A stretch of DNA of 11,511 nt from Thermodesulfovibrionia bacterium (GTDB lineage: Bacteria > Nitrospirota > Thermodesulfovibrionia > UBA6902): NCBI GenBank assembly GCA_947258735.1, contig CAMYJJ010000076.1, positions 1 through 11,511 of the forward strand. The letters are read 5' to 3'. The stretch's first letter is position 1. Each line of letters starts with the position of its first letter. This document shows positions 1 to 7,549 of the stretch, one piece after another. Both the position numbers and the translations under genes were made by a program. The notes beneath the pieces were generated by a model. It saw only the letters and a program-made list of their open reading frames with translations, was not told where the DNA came from and did no database searches.

Positions 1-1
1 C

Positions 2-616
2 AAGTTCAAGACCCGGATAGAGATGAGACAGATCGGTGTGAGGGATGAGGTGAAACTGCTTGGCGGAATCGGCTGCTGCGGCAGACAGGCCTGCTGCAGT
101 CTTTTTTTGACATCCTTTGAGCCTGTAACGATCAGGATGGCCAAGAAACAGGATTTGTCTATCAATCAGAGCAAGCTCTCGGGCATTTGCGGAAGACTGA
201 TGTGCTGTCTCGGATATGAGTATAAAAATGGTGAGGGGTACGGCCCTGGAAAAAGAAAACAGGCAGATAAATTTATCGCTGTGAAAGATGGTATTTGTGG
301 TGAGAATAAGGACAACATTGAAGCCGGGCCTGATCAAACCGGTACCCCGCTTATCACTGACAAACCTGCTTCAGATCAGGGCAGTACTGAAGATAAAAAG
401 GACAGGGCAAAGGAGTCCGGGCCTGAATCACCGGGCAGAAAGAAGAGATACTTCAAACGTCATAAACGAAGATCCAGGAAACACACTGCAGAAAAGACAG
501 GTGAAGAGAAGGCACCCGAAAAGGACAAGGCACCTGATGATAAAACAGGCAAGAGGAAGCCTTTTAACAAGCGGAAAAATTTTCGGAGAAAGAAGAAGCC
601 GCAGTCAAATGTCTGA
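2..616 (+). CDS. ricT: PSP1-domain protein, RicT/YaaT-like, 5'-truncated by the window edge
   Basis: This is the C-terminal part of a PSP1 (RicT/YaaT) protein. The frame is open from base 2, and the first residues (KFKTRIEMRQIGVRDE) already match the conserved PSP1 core, so the true start lies upstream. Two cysteine clusters characterise the family: CCGRQACC (bases 74-97) and CGRLMCC (bases 188-208). In Bacillus subtilis, RicT with RicA and RicF forms a complex carrying [4Fe-4S] clusters that affects RNase Y-dependent mRNA maturation; whether that role holds here is unknown. After the core, from about base 240, comes a long hydrophilic tail very rich in Lys, Arg, Glu and Pro, probably disordered and perhaps RNA-binding (inference). 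The last 8 bases overlap metG (ATGTCTGA), implying translational coupling. In many bacteria a PSP1 gene sits between holB and metG, which fits. Family call is firm; the symbol is by homology only. Confidence 0.88.
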   Translation, partial: KFKTRIEMRQIGVRDEVKLLGGIGCCGRQACCSLFLTSFEPVTIRMAKKQDLSINQSKLSGICGRLMCCLGYEYKNGEGYGPGKRKQADKFIAVKDGICGENKDNIEAGPDQTGTPLITDKPASDQGSTEDKKDRAKESGPESPGRKKRYFKRHKRRSRKHTAEKTGEEKAPEKDKAPDDKTGKRKPFNKRKNFRRKKKPQSNV

Positions 617-2579
617 AGATAAATATTATATAACTACACCTATTTATTATGTAAATGATGTCCCCCATATAGGACATGCCTATACAACCATTGCTGCTGA
701 TATACTTGCGAGATACAACAGACTGCAGGGAAAGTCTGTTTTCTTTCTGACCGGGACAGATGAACATGGCCAGAAAGTAGAAAAGGCGGCAGAGGAAAGA
801 GGACGCACCCCTAAAGAGCATGCTGATTTACTGGTTGATAATTTTAAGACGTTATGGCAGAAACTCAATATATCAAATGATGCATTTATCAGGACCACTG
901 ATGCGGAACATGTCAAAACAGTCCAGGGGATAATCCAGCTGCTCTGGGACAATGGTGAAATAGAGAAGAGGCAGTACTCAGGCTGGTACTGCACACCTGA
1001 CGAGAGGTTCTGGACAGAGAAAGAGATCAATGAAGGTAACTGTCCTGACTGCGGCAGGCCGGTTGAGGAGATAGAGGAAGAAAATTATTTTTTCCTGATG
1101 TCAAAATATCAGGAAAGGCTTATAAAGCATATAGAAAAAAATGATGACTTTATTCTCCCCCATACAAGGAGAAACGAGGTCCTTGGTTTTTTAAAAAACA
1201 ATGAATTGGGTGATCTGTGCATATCCCGTCCCAGGGCCAGACTTGCCTGGGGGGTTCCGCTTCCCTTTGATCAGGAGTTTGTCACATATGTATGGTTTGA
1301 TGCCCTGCTGAATTATTTCTCTGCGACAAGATATCTTGTCCCCCATCCTGAACAGGCAAGAGAAGGAGACTTCTGGTGGCCTGCAGACCATCACTTAATA
1401 GGTAAGGACATTCTTACGACCCACTCGGTTTACTGGATAACTATGCTGATGGCCCTCAAATTTCCTTTGCCAAAGAATATCTTTGCACACGGCTGGTGGA
1501 CAGTAGATGGAAAGAAGATGTCAAAGTCTCTGGGAAATGTTGTGGACCCGGCGGAAGTGGCAGAGGAATTCGGGATAGATGCCTTCAGGTACTTTCTGTT
1601 CAGGGAAGTTACCTTTGGACTTGACGGCGACTTTTCAAAGCAGGCATTGATCAGACGTATAAATACTGAACTTGCCAATGACCTTGGTAATCTCCTGAGC
1701 AGATTTTTAACCATGGTCGGTAAATATCTGAATGAACAGATTGTGATTCCGGAGGATGATACAACTGTTGGCAACTCATTTGCTGAAGAATGTATGAATG
1801 CGCTGGGTCCGGTTGTTGATGATACCAGATCACACGACTGGTCTCATCTCAGGTTTAATGTAATCCTTGACAATATATGGTCTGTTATCAGGTCTGCAAA
1901 TAACTATATAGCTCAGACAGAACCGTGGAAACTTGCCAAAGACGATCCTGACATGGTGAAAACAGTAATGTTTAATATATGGAATGCACTCAGATTAACT
2001 GCCGTCTGCCTCTATCCATTTATGCCTGATACATCAGAAAAGATGTGGAAGCAGCTTGGACTTACGTCAATACGGGATGAAGCAGAAAAAGACCTGTCTA
2101 TATACGCATGGAACTGGTCTCCCGGATATGAGATCCGAGTTTCAAAGGGTGATCCGCTCTTTCCCCGAATCGATACAAAAAAGAAAGATAAAAAAGAAAA
2201 CAGGGCAAAGCAACAGCCTGTGACAAATGATAATACATCAGCAGAAGCAGGTAATAACTTGATATCAATACAGGACTTTGCAAAGGTCGAGTTGAAAGTG
2301 GGCAAGGTCATTGAAGTTGAACGAGTTGAGGGTTCCAGTAAACTGGTTAAGCTTCAGGTGGATACGGGAGAAAAAAGACAGATTGTTGCCGGTATCGGCA
2401 AAACATATGCGCCTGAAGACCTGAATGGTAAAAGCATTGTCGTTGTAACCAATCTAAAGCCGGCAAAGCTCATGGGTGTTGAGTCTCAGGGCATGCTCCT
2501 GGCCGCCACTGACAGTGAAGGGGTGCTGTCGATCTTAACGCCTGAAAAGGATATCAAACAGGGAGCGTTGATACGATAG
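609..2579 (+). CDS. metG: methionine--tRNA ligase (MetRS) with C-terminal tRNA-binding domain
   Basis: Class I aminoacyl-tRNA synthetase of 656 residues that charges tRNA-Met in the cytoplasm. The Rossmann fold starts at once with TTPIYYVNDVPHIGH (HIGH at 20-23), and KMSKS is at 303-307. A single zinc-knuckle region lies between them: C128-T-P-D131 ... C145-P-D-C148. The expected second Cys of the first pair is Asp. The anticodon-binding helical domain spans roughly 345-520. A Lys/Asn-rich linker (about 522-550) leads to an EMAP-II/Trbp111-like OB fold (about 553-656, with KVELKVGKVIEVERV and SQGMLLAA), which aids tRNA binding and often dimerisation. The ATG at 609 is chosen because family homology begins there and it overlaps the ricT stop; the same frame is open back to 288, but that part only shadows the basic tail of ricT. 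No strong Shine-Dalgarno is close; coupling probably supplies initiation. Confidence 0.97.
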   Translation: MSEDKYYITTPIYYVNDVPHIGHAYTTIAADILARYNRLQGKSVFFLTGTDEHGQKVEKAAEERGRTPKEHADLLVDNFKTLWQKLNISNDAFIRTTDAEHVKTVQGIIQLLWDNGEIEKRQYSGWYCTPDERFWTEKEINEGNCPDCGRPVEEIEEENYFFLMSKYQERLIKHIEKNDDFILPHTRRNEVLGFLKNNELGDLCISRPRARLAWGVPLPFDQEFVTYVWFDALLNYFSATRYLVPHPEQAREGDFWWPADHHLIGKDILTTHSVYWITMLMALKFPLPKNIFAHGWWTVDGKKMSKSLGNVVDPAEVAEEFGIDAFRYFLFREVTFGLDGDFSKQALIRRINTELANDLGNLLSRFLTMVGKYLNEQIVIPEDDTTVGNSFAEECMNALGPVVDDTRSHDWSHLRFNVILDNIWSVIRSANNYIAQTEPWKLAKDDPDMVKTVMFNIWNALRLTAVCLYPFMPDTSEKMWKQLGLTSIRDEAEKDLSIYAWNWSPGYEIRVSKGDPLFPRIDTKKKDKKENRAKQQPVTNDNTSAEAGNNLISIQDFAKVELKVGKVIEVERVEGSSKLVKLQVDTGEKRQIVAGIGKTYAPEDLNGKSIVVVTNLKPAKLMGVESQGMLLAATDSEGVLSILTPEKDIKQGALIR

Positions 2580-2677
2580 TTCAACGGTAGCGCAACGTGG
2601 CTTAACTTAGTTCAACAGTTGCAAAACAATGTTGAACCATTGTTGAACAATCGTTGAGCACATTGAAACAACGTAAA
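2580..2677. repeat. metG-mogA gap with GTTCAAC/GTTGAAC inverted and period-11 tandem repeats
   Basis: The heptamer GTTCAAC occurs at 2579-2585 and 2610-2616, and its complement GTTGAAC at 2631-2637 and 2642-2648. GTTCAACA (2610-2617) and TGTTGAAC (2630-2637) form a perfect 8-bp stem around a 12-base loop. Overlapping this, three 11-base units run head to tail: aatgttgaacc (2628-2638), attgttgaaca (2639-2649) and atcgttgagca (2650-2660), with a decayed fourth (cattgaaac). The block ends less than 20 bases before the mogA ATG. It is not a typical terminator, since no T-run follows the stem. It could be an operator, an RNA leader structure or a decayed simple repeat; the sequence alone does not decide. 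Confidence 0.6.
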
Positions 2678-3166
2678 ATGATAAAAGTTGCGGTCCTTAC
2701 ATTAAGTGATAAAGGTTCAAAAGGTGAGCGGGAAGATACAAGCGGCCCTGCCATCGAAAAAATAATCAAGAAAATTAATGCGACAGTTGTCAGTTATGAG
2801 ATCATTCCTGATGAGAAGAGTACCATTAAACGAAAGCTGACTTCTCTGTGCAGGAAGGCGGACCTGATATTAACCACCGGTGGAACAGGGGTATCTCCCA
2901 GGGATGTTACTCCTGATGCAACACGGGAAGTTTTAGATTATGAAATCCCGGGAATGGCAGAGGCGATGAGAACTAAAGGTATGAAGACGACCCCATTTGC
3001 AATGATTTCCAGGGCGGTTGCCGGGGTAAAAGGGAAAACACTTATCATTAATCTCCCGGGAAGTCCCAGGGCGGTAAAGGAAAACCTGGCCGTTATCCTT
3101 CCTGTTTTGTCCCATACAATAGAAAAACTGCATGGCAGCACGAAAGACTGCACAGGATGCAGATAA
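2678..3166 (+). CDS. mogA: MogA/MoaB-family molybdopterin adenylyltransferase
   Basis: Protein of 162 residues in the MogA/MoaB (MoCF_biosynth) family, which adenylylates molybdopterin with Mg-ATP before molybdate insertion, a late step of molybdenum/tungsten cofactor synthesis in the cytoplasm. Visible motifs: N-terminal strand VAVLTLSDKGSKGERED (4-20), the TTGGTG nucleotide/pterin-binding loop (66-71), SPRDVTPDAT (73-82), PGMAEAMR (91-98) and NLPGSP (125-130). It is a stand-alone single domain, not fused to MoaC or MoeA. The ATG at 2678 is chosen because the family begins with M-I/R-K-V-A-V-L-T; a TTG at 2654 would add eight residues encoded by the repeat block and is less likely. The Shine-Dalgarno is weak. 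The C-terminus ends in CTGCR, a CxxC pair of unknown meaning. It follows metG by 98 bases, perhaps as a separate transcript. No other cofactor gene is in view. Confidence 0.92.
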   Translation: MIKVAVLTLSDKGSKGEREDTSGPAIEKIIKKINATVVSYEIIPDEKSTIKRKLTSLCRKADLILTTGGTGVSPRDVTPDATREVLDYEIPGMAEAMRTKGMKTTPFAMISRAVAGVKGKTLIINLPGSPRAVKENLAVILPVLSHTIEKLHGSTKDCTGCR

Positions 3167-3262
3167 GGATGATGCAGGGTAATTAACAGGAACAACAAAG
3201 GTTATTCTTATAAATAGTAATCAGTTTAAACGAATACGTAGAAAGATTATTCATAAATATAA

Positions 3263-3994
3263 ATGTCGGAAATTGGATATATATCAGCTTTTTTAGGAGG
3301 TCTGCTCTCGTTTCTCTCGCCCTGCGTGCTCCCCCTTATTCCTTCATATGTATCGTTCATCACAGGAATATCCTTTGAGGATTTTAAAACCGGGGACAAG
3401 GCGCGTATAAGAAAGCTGACCATTATTAACTCACTGGCATTTGTGACCGGGTTCTCCACCGTGTTTGTTCTTTTGGGTATATCATCATCATATGTGGGCA
3501 GGTTTTTTGCTGTCTACTATGACCATATCAGGATCATTGGCGGCATTATTATCATTGTAATGGGTCTCTATGTAATGGGGGTCATTAAGCTGAATTTTCT
3601 CTCTGGAGACAAACGGGTCCATCTCAATTCAAAACCCCGGGGCCATTTCGGGTCGTATATTGTGGGGCTTACGTTTGGTGCAGGATGGACCCCGTGTATC
3701 GGGCCTATACTGGGGACAATTTTATTAATCGCAAGCACGACAGGTTCAGCAATGGAGGGGTTTAAACTGTTACTTGTGTACTCAGCAGGACTGGCCATAC
3801 CATTTGTAGCTACTTCCCTTTTGATAAACTCTTTCCTCAGCCACTTTAGCGCAATTCAGAAATATATGAAGATCATAATGGTAATTAGCGGTCTGCTGCT
3901 TATCGGGTTTGGGGTAATATTGCTCATGGACAAAGTGTATCTGCTGTTAAATATCGCCCCGGATCTGGGCGTTGAAGATCTGATAACTGATTAA
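3263..3994 (+). CDS. ccdA: cytochrome c biogenesis protein CcdA (DsbD-like thiol electron carrier)
   Basis: Integral membrane protein of 243 residues and about six helices (roughly 6-28, 54-75, 88-108, 130-157, 167-190, 202-222). CcdA proteins pass reducing equivalents from cytoplasmic thioredoxin across the membrane to extracytoplasmic thiol proteins, supporting cytochrome c maturation. The redox pair is visible: C21 in LSPCVLPLIPSY of helix 1 and C145 in GWTPCIGPILG of helix 4, the two conserved Cys-Pro-containing sites of the family. Length and the MSEIGYISAFLGGLLSF start match stand-alone CcdA, without the DsbD periplasmic domains. No clear Shine-Dalgarno precedes the ATG. It lies 96 bases after mogA; nothing notable is visible in that gap. 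No thioredoxin-like partner (ResA/CcmG) or other cytochrome c maturation gene is adjacent, and the next gene is convergent. Confidence 0.93.
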   Translation: MSEIGYISAFLGGLLSFLSPCVLPLIPSYVSFITGISFEDFKTGDKARIRKLTIINSLAFVTGFSTVFVLLGISSSYVGRFFAVYYDHIRIIGGIIIIVMGLYVMGVIKLNFLSGDKRVHLNSKPRGHFGSYIVGLTFGAGWTPCIGPILGTILLIASTTGSAMEGFKLLLVYSAGLAIPFVATSLLINSFLSHFSAIQKYMKIIMVISGLLLIGFGVILLMDKVYLLLNIAPDLGVEDLITD

Positions 3995-4067
3995 GTTATT
4001 TGTTACTAGTTAATTGTTATATGCGGCATACTTTATCATTGAGGAAGTTCACGTAATAACAAATAAC
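3995..4067. repeat. AT-rich inverted repeat between convergent ccdA and yjbQ-type gene
   Basis: GTTATTTGTTA (3995-4005), directly after the ccdA stop codon, is the exact reverse complement of TAACAAATAAC (4057-4067), with 51 bases between. The near-copy GTTAATTGTTA lies in the loop at about 4009-4019. The stem is 11 bp but nearly all A/T and its loop is long, so it is a weak terminator at best. Its place between two converging genes would suit a two-way transcription stop (inference). Confidence 0.45.
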
Positions 4068-4086
4068 ATAAAACGATGAACGACTC

Positions 4087-4503
4087 TCATTCCCCCATCA
4101 CCTGAACAAAGATCTTTCTTTTTCGCGGACGGTTATCATGGTCAATGACCACTATCTGCTGCCATGTCCCGAGCACAATAGTGCCTTCAGTTACGGGAGC
4201 AGTAAGCCCAGGCCCCATAAAAGATGCCCTGATGTGTGAAAATCCGTTATCATCACCCCAGGTTTCTGAATGGCGGCTTTTCATGGTTTCTGAAGCAAAG
4301 ATCTCAAGCTGTTCCCTCATGTCTTCAACCAGGGCAGGTTCATATTCAATAGTGGTGACCGATGCTGTTGAGCCTGCCGGGAATACATTAACCAGACCGT
4401 TTTTTATTTTTGAATTATGAACAATCTCCTGAACCTCTCCCGTTATATCCTTAATATCTGAGAACCCTTTTGTCTGGACAGACACATACTCTCCAAAGAC
4501 CAT
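4087..4503 (-). CDS. yjbQ: YjbQ/UPF0047 family protein
   Basis: Small cytoplasmic protein of 138 residues in the YjbQ/UPF0047 family. Some members were reported to have weak thiamin-phosphate synthase activity, and databases often name them 'secondary thiamine-phosphate synthase'; the physiological role is unsettled. Family signatures are clear: FPAGSTASVTTIEYEP (41-56), H78, the WGDDN block (82-86) with H90 (SHIRAS), GPGL at 97-100, LGTWQQI (111-117) and a DHDNRPR turn (121-127) ahead of the C-terminal strand VQVMGE. The histidines and acidic residues are those expected at the proposed metal/ligand pocket of this trimeric fold. The start is well fixed by an ideal ribosome binding site five bases upstream. 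The gene is alone on its strand, convergent with ccdA and divergent from uvrA. Confidence 0.93.
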   Translation of the reverse strand: MVFGEYVSVQTKGFSDIKDITGEVQEIVHNSKIKNGLVNVFPAGSTASVTTIEYEPALVEDMREQLEIFASETMKSRHSETWGDDNGFSHIRASFMGPGLTAPVTEGTIVLGTWQQIVVIDHDNRPRKRKIFVQVMGE

Positions 4504-4507
4504 ATGA

Positions 4508-4515
4508 ACCTCCTT
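4508..4515 (-). promoter_or_regulatory. strong Shine-Dalgarno of the yjbQ-type gene
   Basis: On the minus strand the sequence reads AAGGAGGT followed by five bases and ATG. This is a near-perfect anti-16S match and fixes the start at 4503. It stands out because mogA, ccdA and uvrA here have weak or no visible sites. Confidence 0.85.
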
Positions 4516-4526
4516 ATTTAATATAG

Positions 4527-4561
4527 TAGTAAGTAGTCAGTAGTGAGAAGTTAGTGCTAAG
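4527..4561. repeat. five tandem heptamers, consensus TAGTnAG
   Basis: Five degenerate 7-base units run without gaps: tagtaag, tagtcag, tagtgag, aagttag, tgctaag. They lie just upstream of the yjbQ-type ribosome binding site, so they would be in its 5' leader if transcription starts further out. Similar short heptameric tandem tracts are common in gaps of many bacterial genomes and usually have no known function. The word AGTCAGTA also occurs in the loops of the palindromic elements at 4625 and 7769. Confidence 0.6.
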
Positions 4562-4624
4562 TAAATCATCGAGCCTTAACCTGACCATATTAATCAAATC
4601 CTATTAATAAATTGTAATTATCTA

Positions 4625-4712
4625 GTCATGCCCGAAGCCTGCCCCTGCAGTCAGTAAGCAGGCATCCAGAACCGGGTTAACTGGATTCCGGCTAAAGGAC
4701 TGCCGGAATGAC
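4625..4712 (+). repeat. palindromic dispersed element, family 1, copy A
   Basis: An 88-base REP/MITE-like element bounded by GTCATGCC and GGAATGAC. It contains three consecutive stems: GCCTGC/GCAGGC (4637-4642 with 4658-4663), TCCAG/CTGGA (4665-4669 with 4681-4685) and ATTCCGGC/GCCGGAAT (4685-4692 with 4702-4709; 9-base loop). Two further copies of the same design lie at 7550-7627 and 7769-7848. The element sits in the 307-base divergent gap between the yjbQ-type gene and uvrA; the rest of that gap (4562-4624 and 4713-4810) is AT-rich DNA in which I see no convincing promoter or operator. It has no coding capacity and I see no clear target-site duplication. Confidence 0.8.
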
Positions 4713-4810
4713 ATTCCAAATGAATCAAGCCTATACATAAACACTGATTTAGCATTATATCAGATTTAGAAGTATTCCAAACTGTCATATCAACCTGTTA
4801 AAATATCAGG

Positions 4811-7516
4811 ATGTCTGCTAAGAATCTGATAATTGAAGGGGCCAAACAGAACAACCTGAAGAATATCAGCATTGAACTGCCCCATAATAAATTCATTACA
4901 ATTACGGGTGTATCAGGGTCAGGCAAATCATCTCTGGCCTTTGACACGATTTTTGCCGAAGGGCAATGGCGCTTCATCGAATCCCTGTCGACCTATGCAA
5001 GACTTTTTCTGGAAAAGCTTGATCGTCCGGAAGTTGATGCGATCCATAATATAAGACCGGCAATTGCCCTTGAACAGCGAAACCCTGTTAAGACCTCCCG
5101 CTCCACAGTTGGAACATCTTCTGAAATATATGATTATCTCAGGCTGCTTTATGCAAAAATCGCACATCCTCACTGTCCGGTCTGTGACAGGGAGTTAAAG
5201 GAATGGACACCTTCCACAGTTGTGCAGGAGCTTACAGATAATTATGCCGGTGAGAAGGCAATGATCATGTTTGACTCGGACCAACCACTTGAGGAGCTTC
5301 AAAAAAAGGGATTTCATAGAATCCGTAAAAAAGAAAACAGGTTTGATGATAATGGCCATGAAGTTATTCTGGACAGGCTGGTTATAAAGAAGACACCCAG
5401 ATTGTCTGACTCAATTGAAACGGCATGGGAGCAGGGTGCAGGGTCAGTCAGGATAGAGCTGGTCAGAAAAGAACCTGAACAAAACAGGAGTATCCGATTT
5501 CATGCGGAACTCAGATGCGATGTGTGTGACCTGGTGATATCAAAACCGCAGCCGCTTCTTTTTTCCTTTAACCATCCTCTTGGTGCATGCACTCAATGCA
5601 AGGGATTCGGCAATGCACTTGAGTATTCGGAAGACTATATTATTCCTGACAGGGACAGGACCCTTGAGAAAGGGGCCATTGAGCCCTGGAGCAAGCCGGC
5701 ATACCGGTGGTGGTACAGGCAGTTTGCAAAATATGCAAAGAGCAACGGGATTAATCTCAAGGTCCCCTATAAGAAATTGAGTAAAAAAACCAGGCAGCTC
5801 ATTTATCAGGGCAATGAAGATTTTTACGGGATTAATGATTTCTTTGAAGAAATGGAGCGCAAACGGTACAAACTGCATGTAAGGGTTTATTTAAGCAGAT
5901 ACAGAAAGGCGGTAACATGCCAGTCCTGTAATGGAAGCCGTCTGGGGCCCGAAGCGCTGGCATTTACCTTATCAGGGTGTAATATCTTTCAGCTCTCTGA
6001 AATGTCAGTCGGCCAGTTACATGATTTTCTAAAAACAGTATCCCTGAATAATCATGAGCAGGAAATATCTGCAGAAATTATCAGGCAGATTAATATGAAG
6101 CTGGATTTTCTTTTAAGGGTCGGTGTCGGTTACCTCTCCCTGAACAGGGAAGCCAAGACCCTGTCCGGGGGAGAGTCGCAGAGAATAAACCTCTCAAATC
6201 AGCTTGCCTCAAAACTCACAGGCACTCTCTATGTACTCGATGAACCAACTGTCGGGCTTCATCCAAGAGACGTCAGCCGCATATCAGAGATCCTTAAGGA
6301 ACTGTCCAGGGCCGGAAATTCGGTGATAACGGTTGAACATGACAAGACAGTTATAGACGCATCTGACTGGGTTGTAGAACTTGGCCCCGGCGGAGGTGAA
6401 AACGGGGGCAACCTGGTCTTTACCGGTACAAAGAAAGAATTTATGAAAGCCGACACATTGACTGCCGGTTATCTGAACGATCCTGATGCAATTGAAGTTC
6501 CCTTTTTCAGAAGAAAGCCGGTTAGGAAAAAACTATCTATCAGTGGAGCACATGGCAATAATCTGAAAGATGTAGACATTCATATCCCTTTGCATACATT
6601 AACCTGCATTACAGGAGTGTCTGGTTCGGGTAAGAGCACCATTGTAAAAGAGACCATCTATCCGGCACTGGCACGGCATTTCAAAGTTCAGTTTGAAGAT
6701 CCTCACACATATACATCCATAAAAGGTCTTGAACAGGTAAAAGGGGTAAAGATAATTGACCAGAGTCCTATCGGCAAAAGCCCACGCTCAAACCCTGTTA
6801 CCTACATCAAGGCTTTTGATCCGATCAGGAAAGTTTTTGCAGAACAGCAGGGGGCGCGGATGCTCGGATATACCCCCGGTCATTTTTCGTTTAATACGGA
6901 AGGCGGGCGATGTGAGACCTGCATGGGAGCTGGATATCAGCGCCTTGAGATGTATTTCTTTGAAGACCTTTATGTGAAGTGTGAAGAGTGCAGCGGGAAA
7001 AAATATAAACCCGATATATTAAACATCACCTATAACGGCAGGAATATATTTGAAGTACTTCAACTGACAATTGATGAGGCAATCCTGTTTTTCAGGAATA
7101 TCCCGTCCCTGGTCAATAAATTAAGCTTAATGTCTTCTGTCGGACTCGGGTATCTCAAACTTGGGCAGCCGGCAACGACCCTGTCGGGAGGTGAATCCCA
7201 GAGGTTAAAGATCTGTTCTGAACTTGGAGCGTCCAAAAGGAGTAATTATTTATACATACTTGATGAACCGACAGTTGGTCTTCATCCCGATGATATCAGG
7301 AAGTTGATCATCATATTAAATAATCTTGTGGACTCCGGCAACACAGTGCTCATTGTTGAACATAACCTCGATGTGATAAAAAGCGCTGACTGGATCATTG
7401 ATGTAGGTCCTGAAGGTGGAGATAAGGGTGGCCAGATAGTTGCTGAAGGCACTCCTGAGCAGGTATCTAAAAAGAAAAAATCGTATACTGGAAGGTTTTT
7501 AAAAGAGTATCTTTAA
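4811..7516 (+). CDS. uvrA: UvrA-family double ABC ATPase (excinuclease subunit A or paralogue)
   Basis: A 901-residue protein with the full UvrA plan; in nucleotide excision repair UvrA dimers find DNA damage and load UvrB. First ATPase: Walker A GVSGSGKSS (33-41), signature LSGGESQR (451-458), Walker B LYVLDEPT (473-480). Second: Walker A GVSGSGKST (602-610), LSGGESQR (791-798), LYILDEPT (814-821). Zinc modules: C236/C239-C260/C263 and C701/C704-C724/C727; further pairs are C122/C125 and C370/C373. Between C125 and C236 a UvrB-binding-like segment of about 110 residues is kept (LDRLVIKKTPRLSDSIETA), so it is not the short UvrA2 form. It diverges from textbook UvrA: GQWRFIESLS replaces GQRRYVESLS, both signatures read ESQR, and both Walker B ends read DEPTVGLHP. 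It is a single gene, without uvrB or uvrC nearby, and has no strong Shine-Dalgarno and no LexA-like box that I can see. It may be a paralogue beside a canonical uvrA elsewhere. Confidence 0.9.
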   Translation: MSAKNLIIEGAKQNNLKNISIELPHNKFITITGVSGSGKSSLAFDTIFAEGQWRFIESLSTYARLFLEKLDRPEVDAIHNIRPAIALEQRNPVKTSRSTVGTSSEIYDYLRLLYAKIAHPHCPVCDRELKEWTPSTVVQELTDNYAGEKAMIMFDSDQPLEELQKKGFHRIRKKENRFDDNGHEVILDRLVIKKTPRLSDSIETAWEQGAGSVRIELVRKEPEQNRSIRFHAELRCDVCDLVISKPQPLLFSFNHPLGACTQCKGFGNALEYSEDYIIPDRDRTLEKGAIEPWSKPAYRWWYRQFAKYAKSNGINLKVPYKKLSKKTRQLIYQGNEDFYGINDFFEEMERKRYKLHVRVYLSRYRKAVTCQSCNGSRLGPEALAFTLSGCNIFQLSEMSVGQLHDFLKTVSLNNHEQEISAEIIRQINMKLDFLLRVGVGYLSLNREAKTLSGGESQRINLSNQLASKLTGTLYVLDEPTVGLHPRDVSRISEILKELSRAGNSVITVEHDKTVIDASDWVVELGPGGGENGGNLVFTGTKKEFMKADTLTAGYLNDPDAIEVPFFRRKPVRKKLSISGAHGNNLKDVDIHIPLHTLTCITGVSGSGKSTIVKETIYPALARHFKVQFEDPHTYTSIKGLEQVKGVKIIDQSPIGKSPRSNPVTYIKAFDPIRKVFAEQQGARMLGYTPGHFSFNTEGGRCETCMGAGYQRLEMYFFEDLYVKCEECSGKKYKPDILNITYNGRNIFEVLQLTIDEAILFFRNIPSLVNKLSLMSSVGLGYLKLGQPATTLSGGESQRLKICSELGASKRSNYLYILDEPTVGLHPDDIRKLIIILNNLVDSGNTVLIVEHNLDVIKSADWIIDVGPEGGDKGGQIVAEGTPEQVSKKKKSYTGRFLKEYL

Positions 7517-7549
7517 ATAGAGTCTGTCCATAATTCGGCTTCCTTTTCC

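Noticed and set aside
288..608. In-frame open extension of metG by 107 codons upstream of 609
   Set aside because: It lies entirely within the ricT coding region in another frame, gives a composition typical of a shadow of Lys/Arg-rich codons, and has no MetRS homology. Family homology begins at 609.
2654..2677. TTG start for mogA adding eight residues
   Set aside because: The extra residues are encoded by the repeat block, and the family N-terminus begins at the ATG at 2678.
4145..4420. 91-codon open frame on the plus strand
   Set aside because: It is antisense to the conserved core of the yjbQ-type gene and has no recognisable features.
4713..4810. LexA/SOS box upstream of uvrA
   Set aside because: I looked for GAAC-GTTC and CTGT-ACAG type palindromes and found none convincing. 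An unknown lineage-specific box cannot be excluded.
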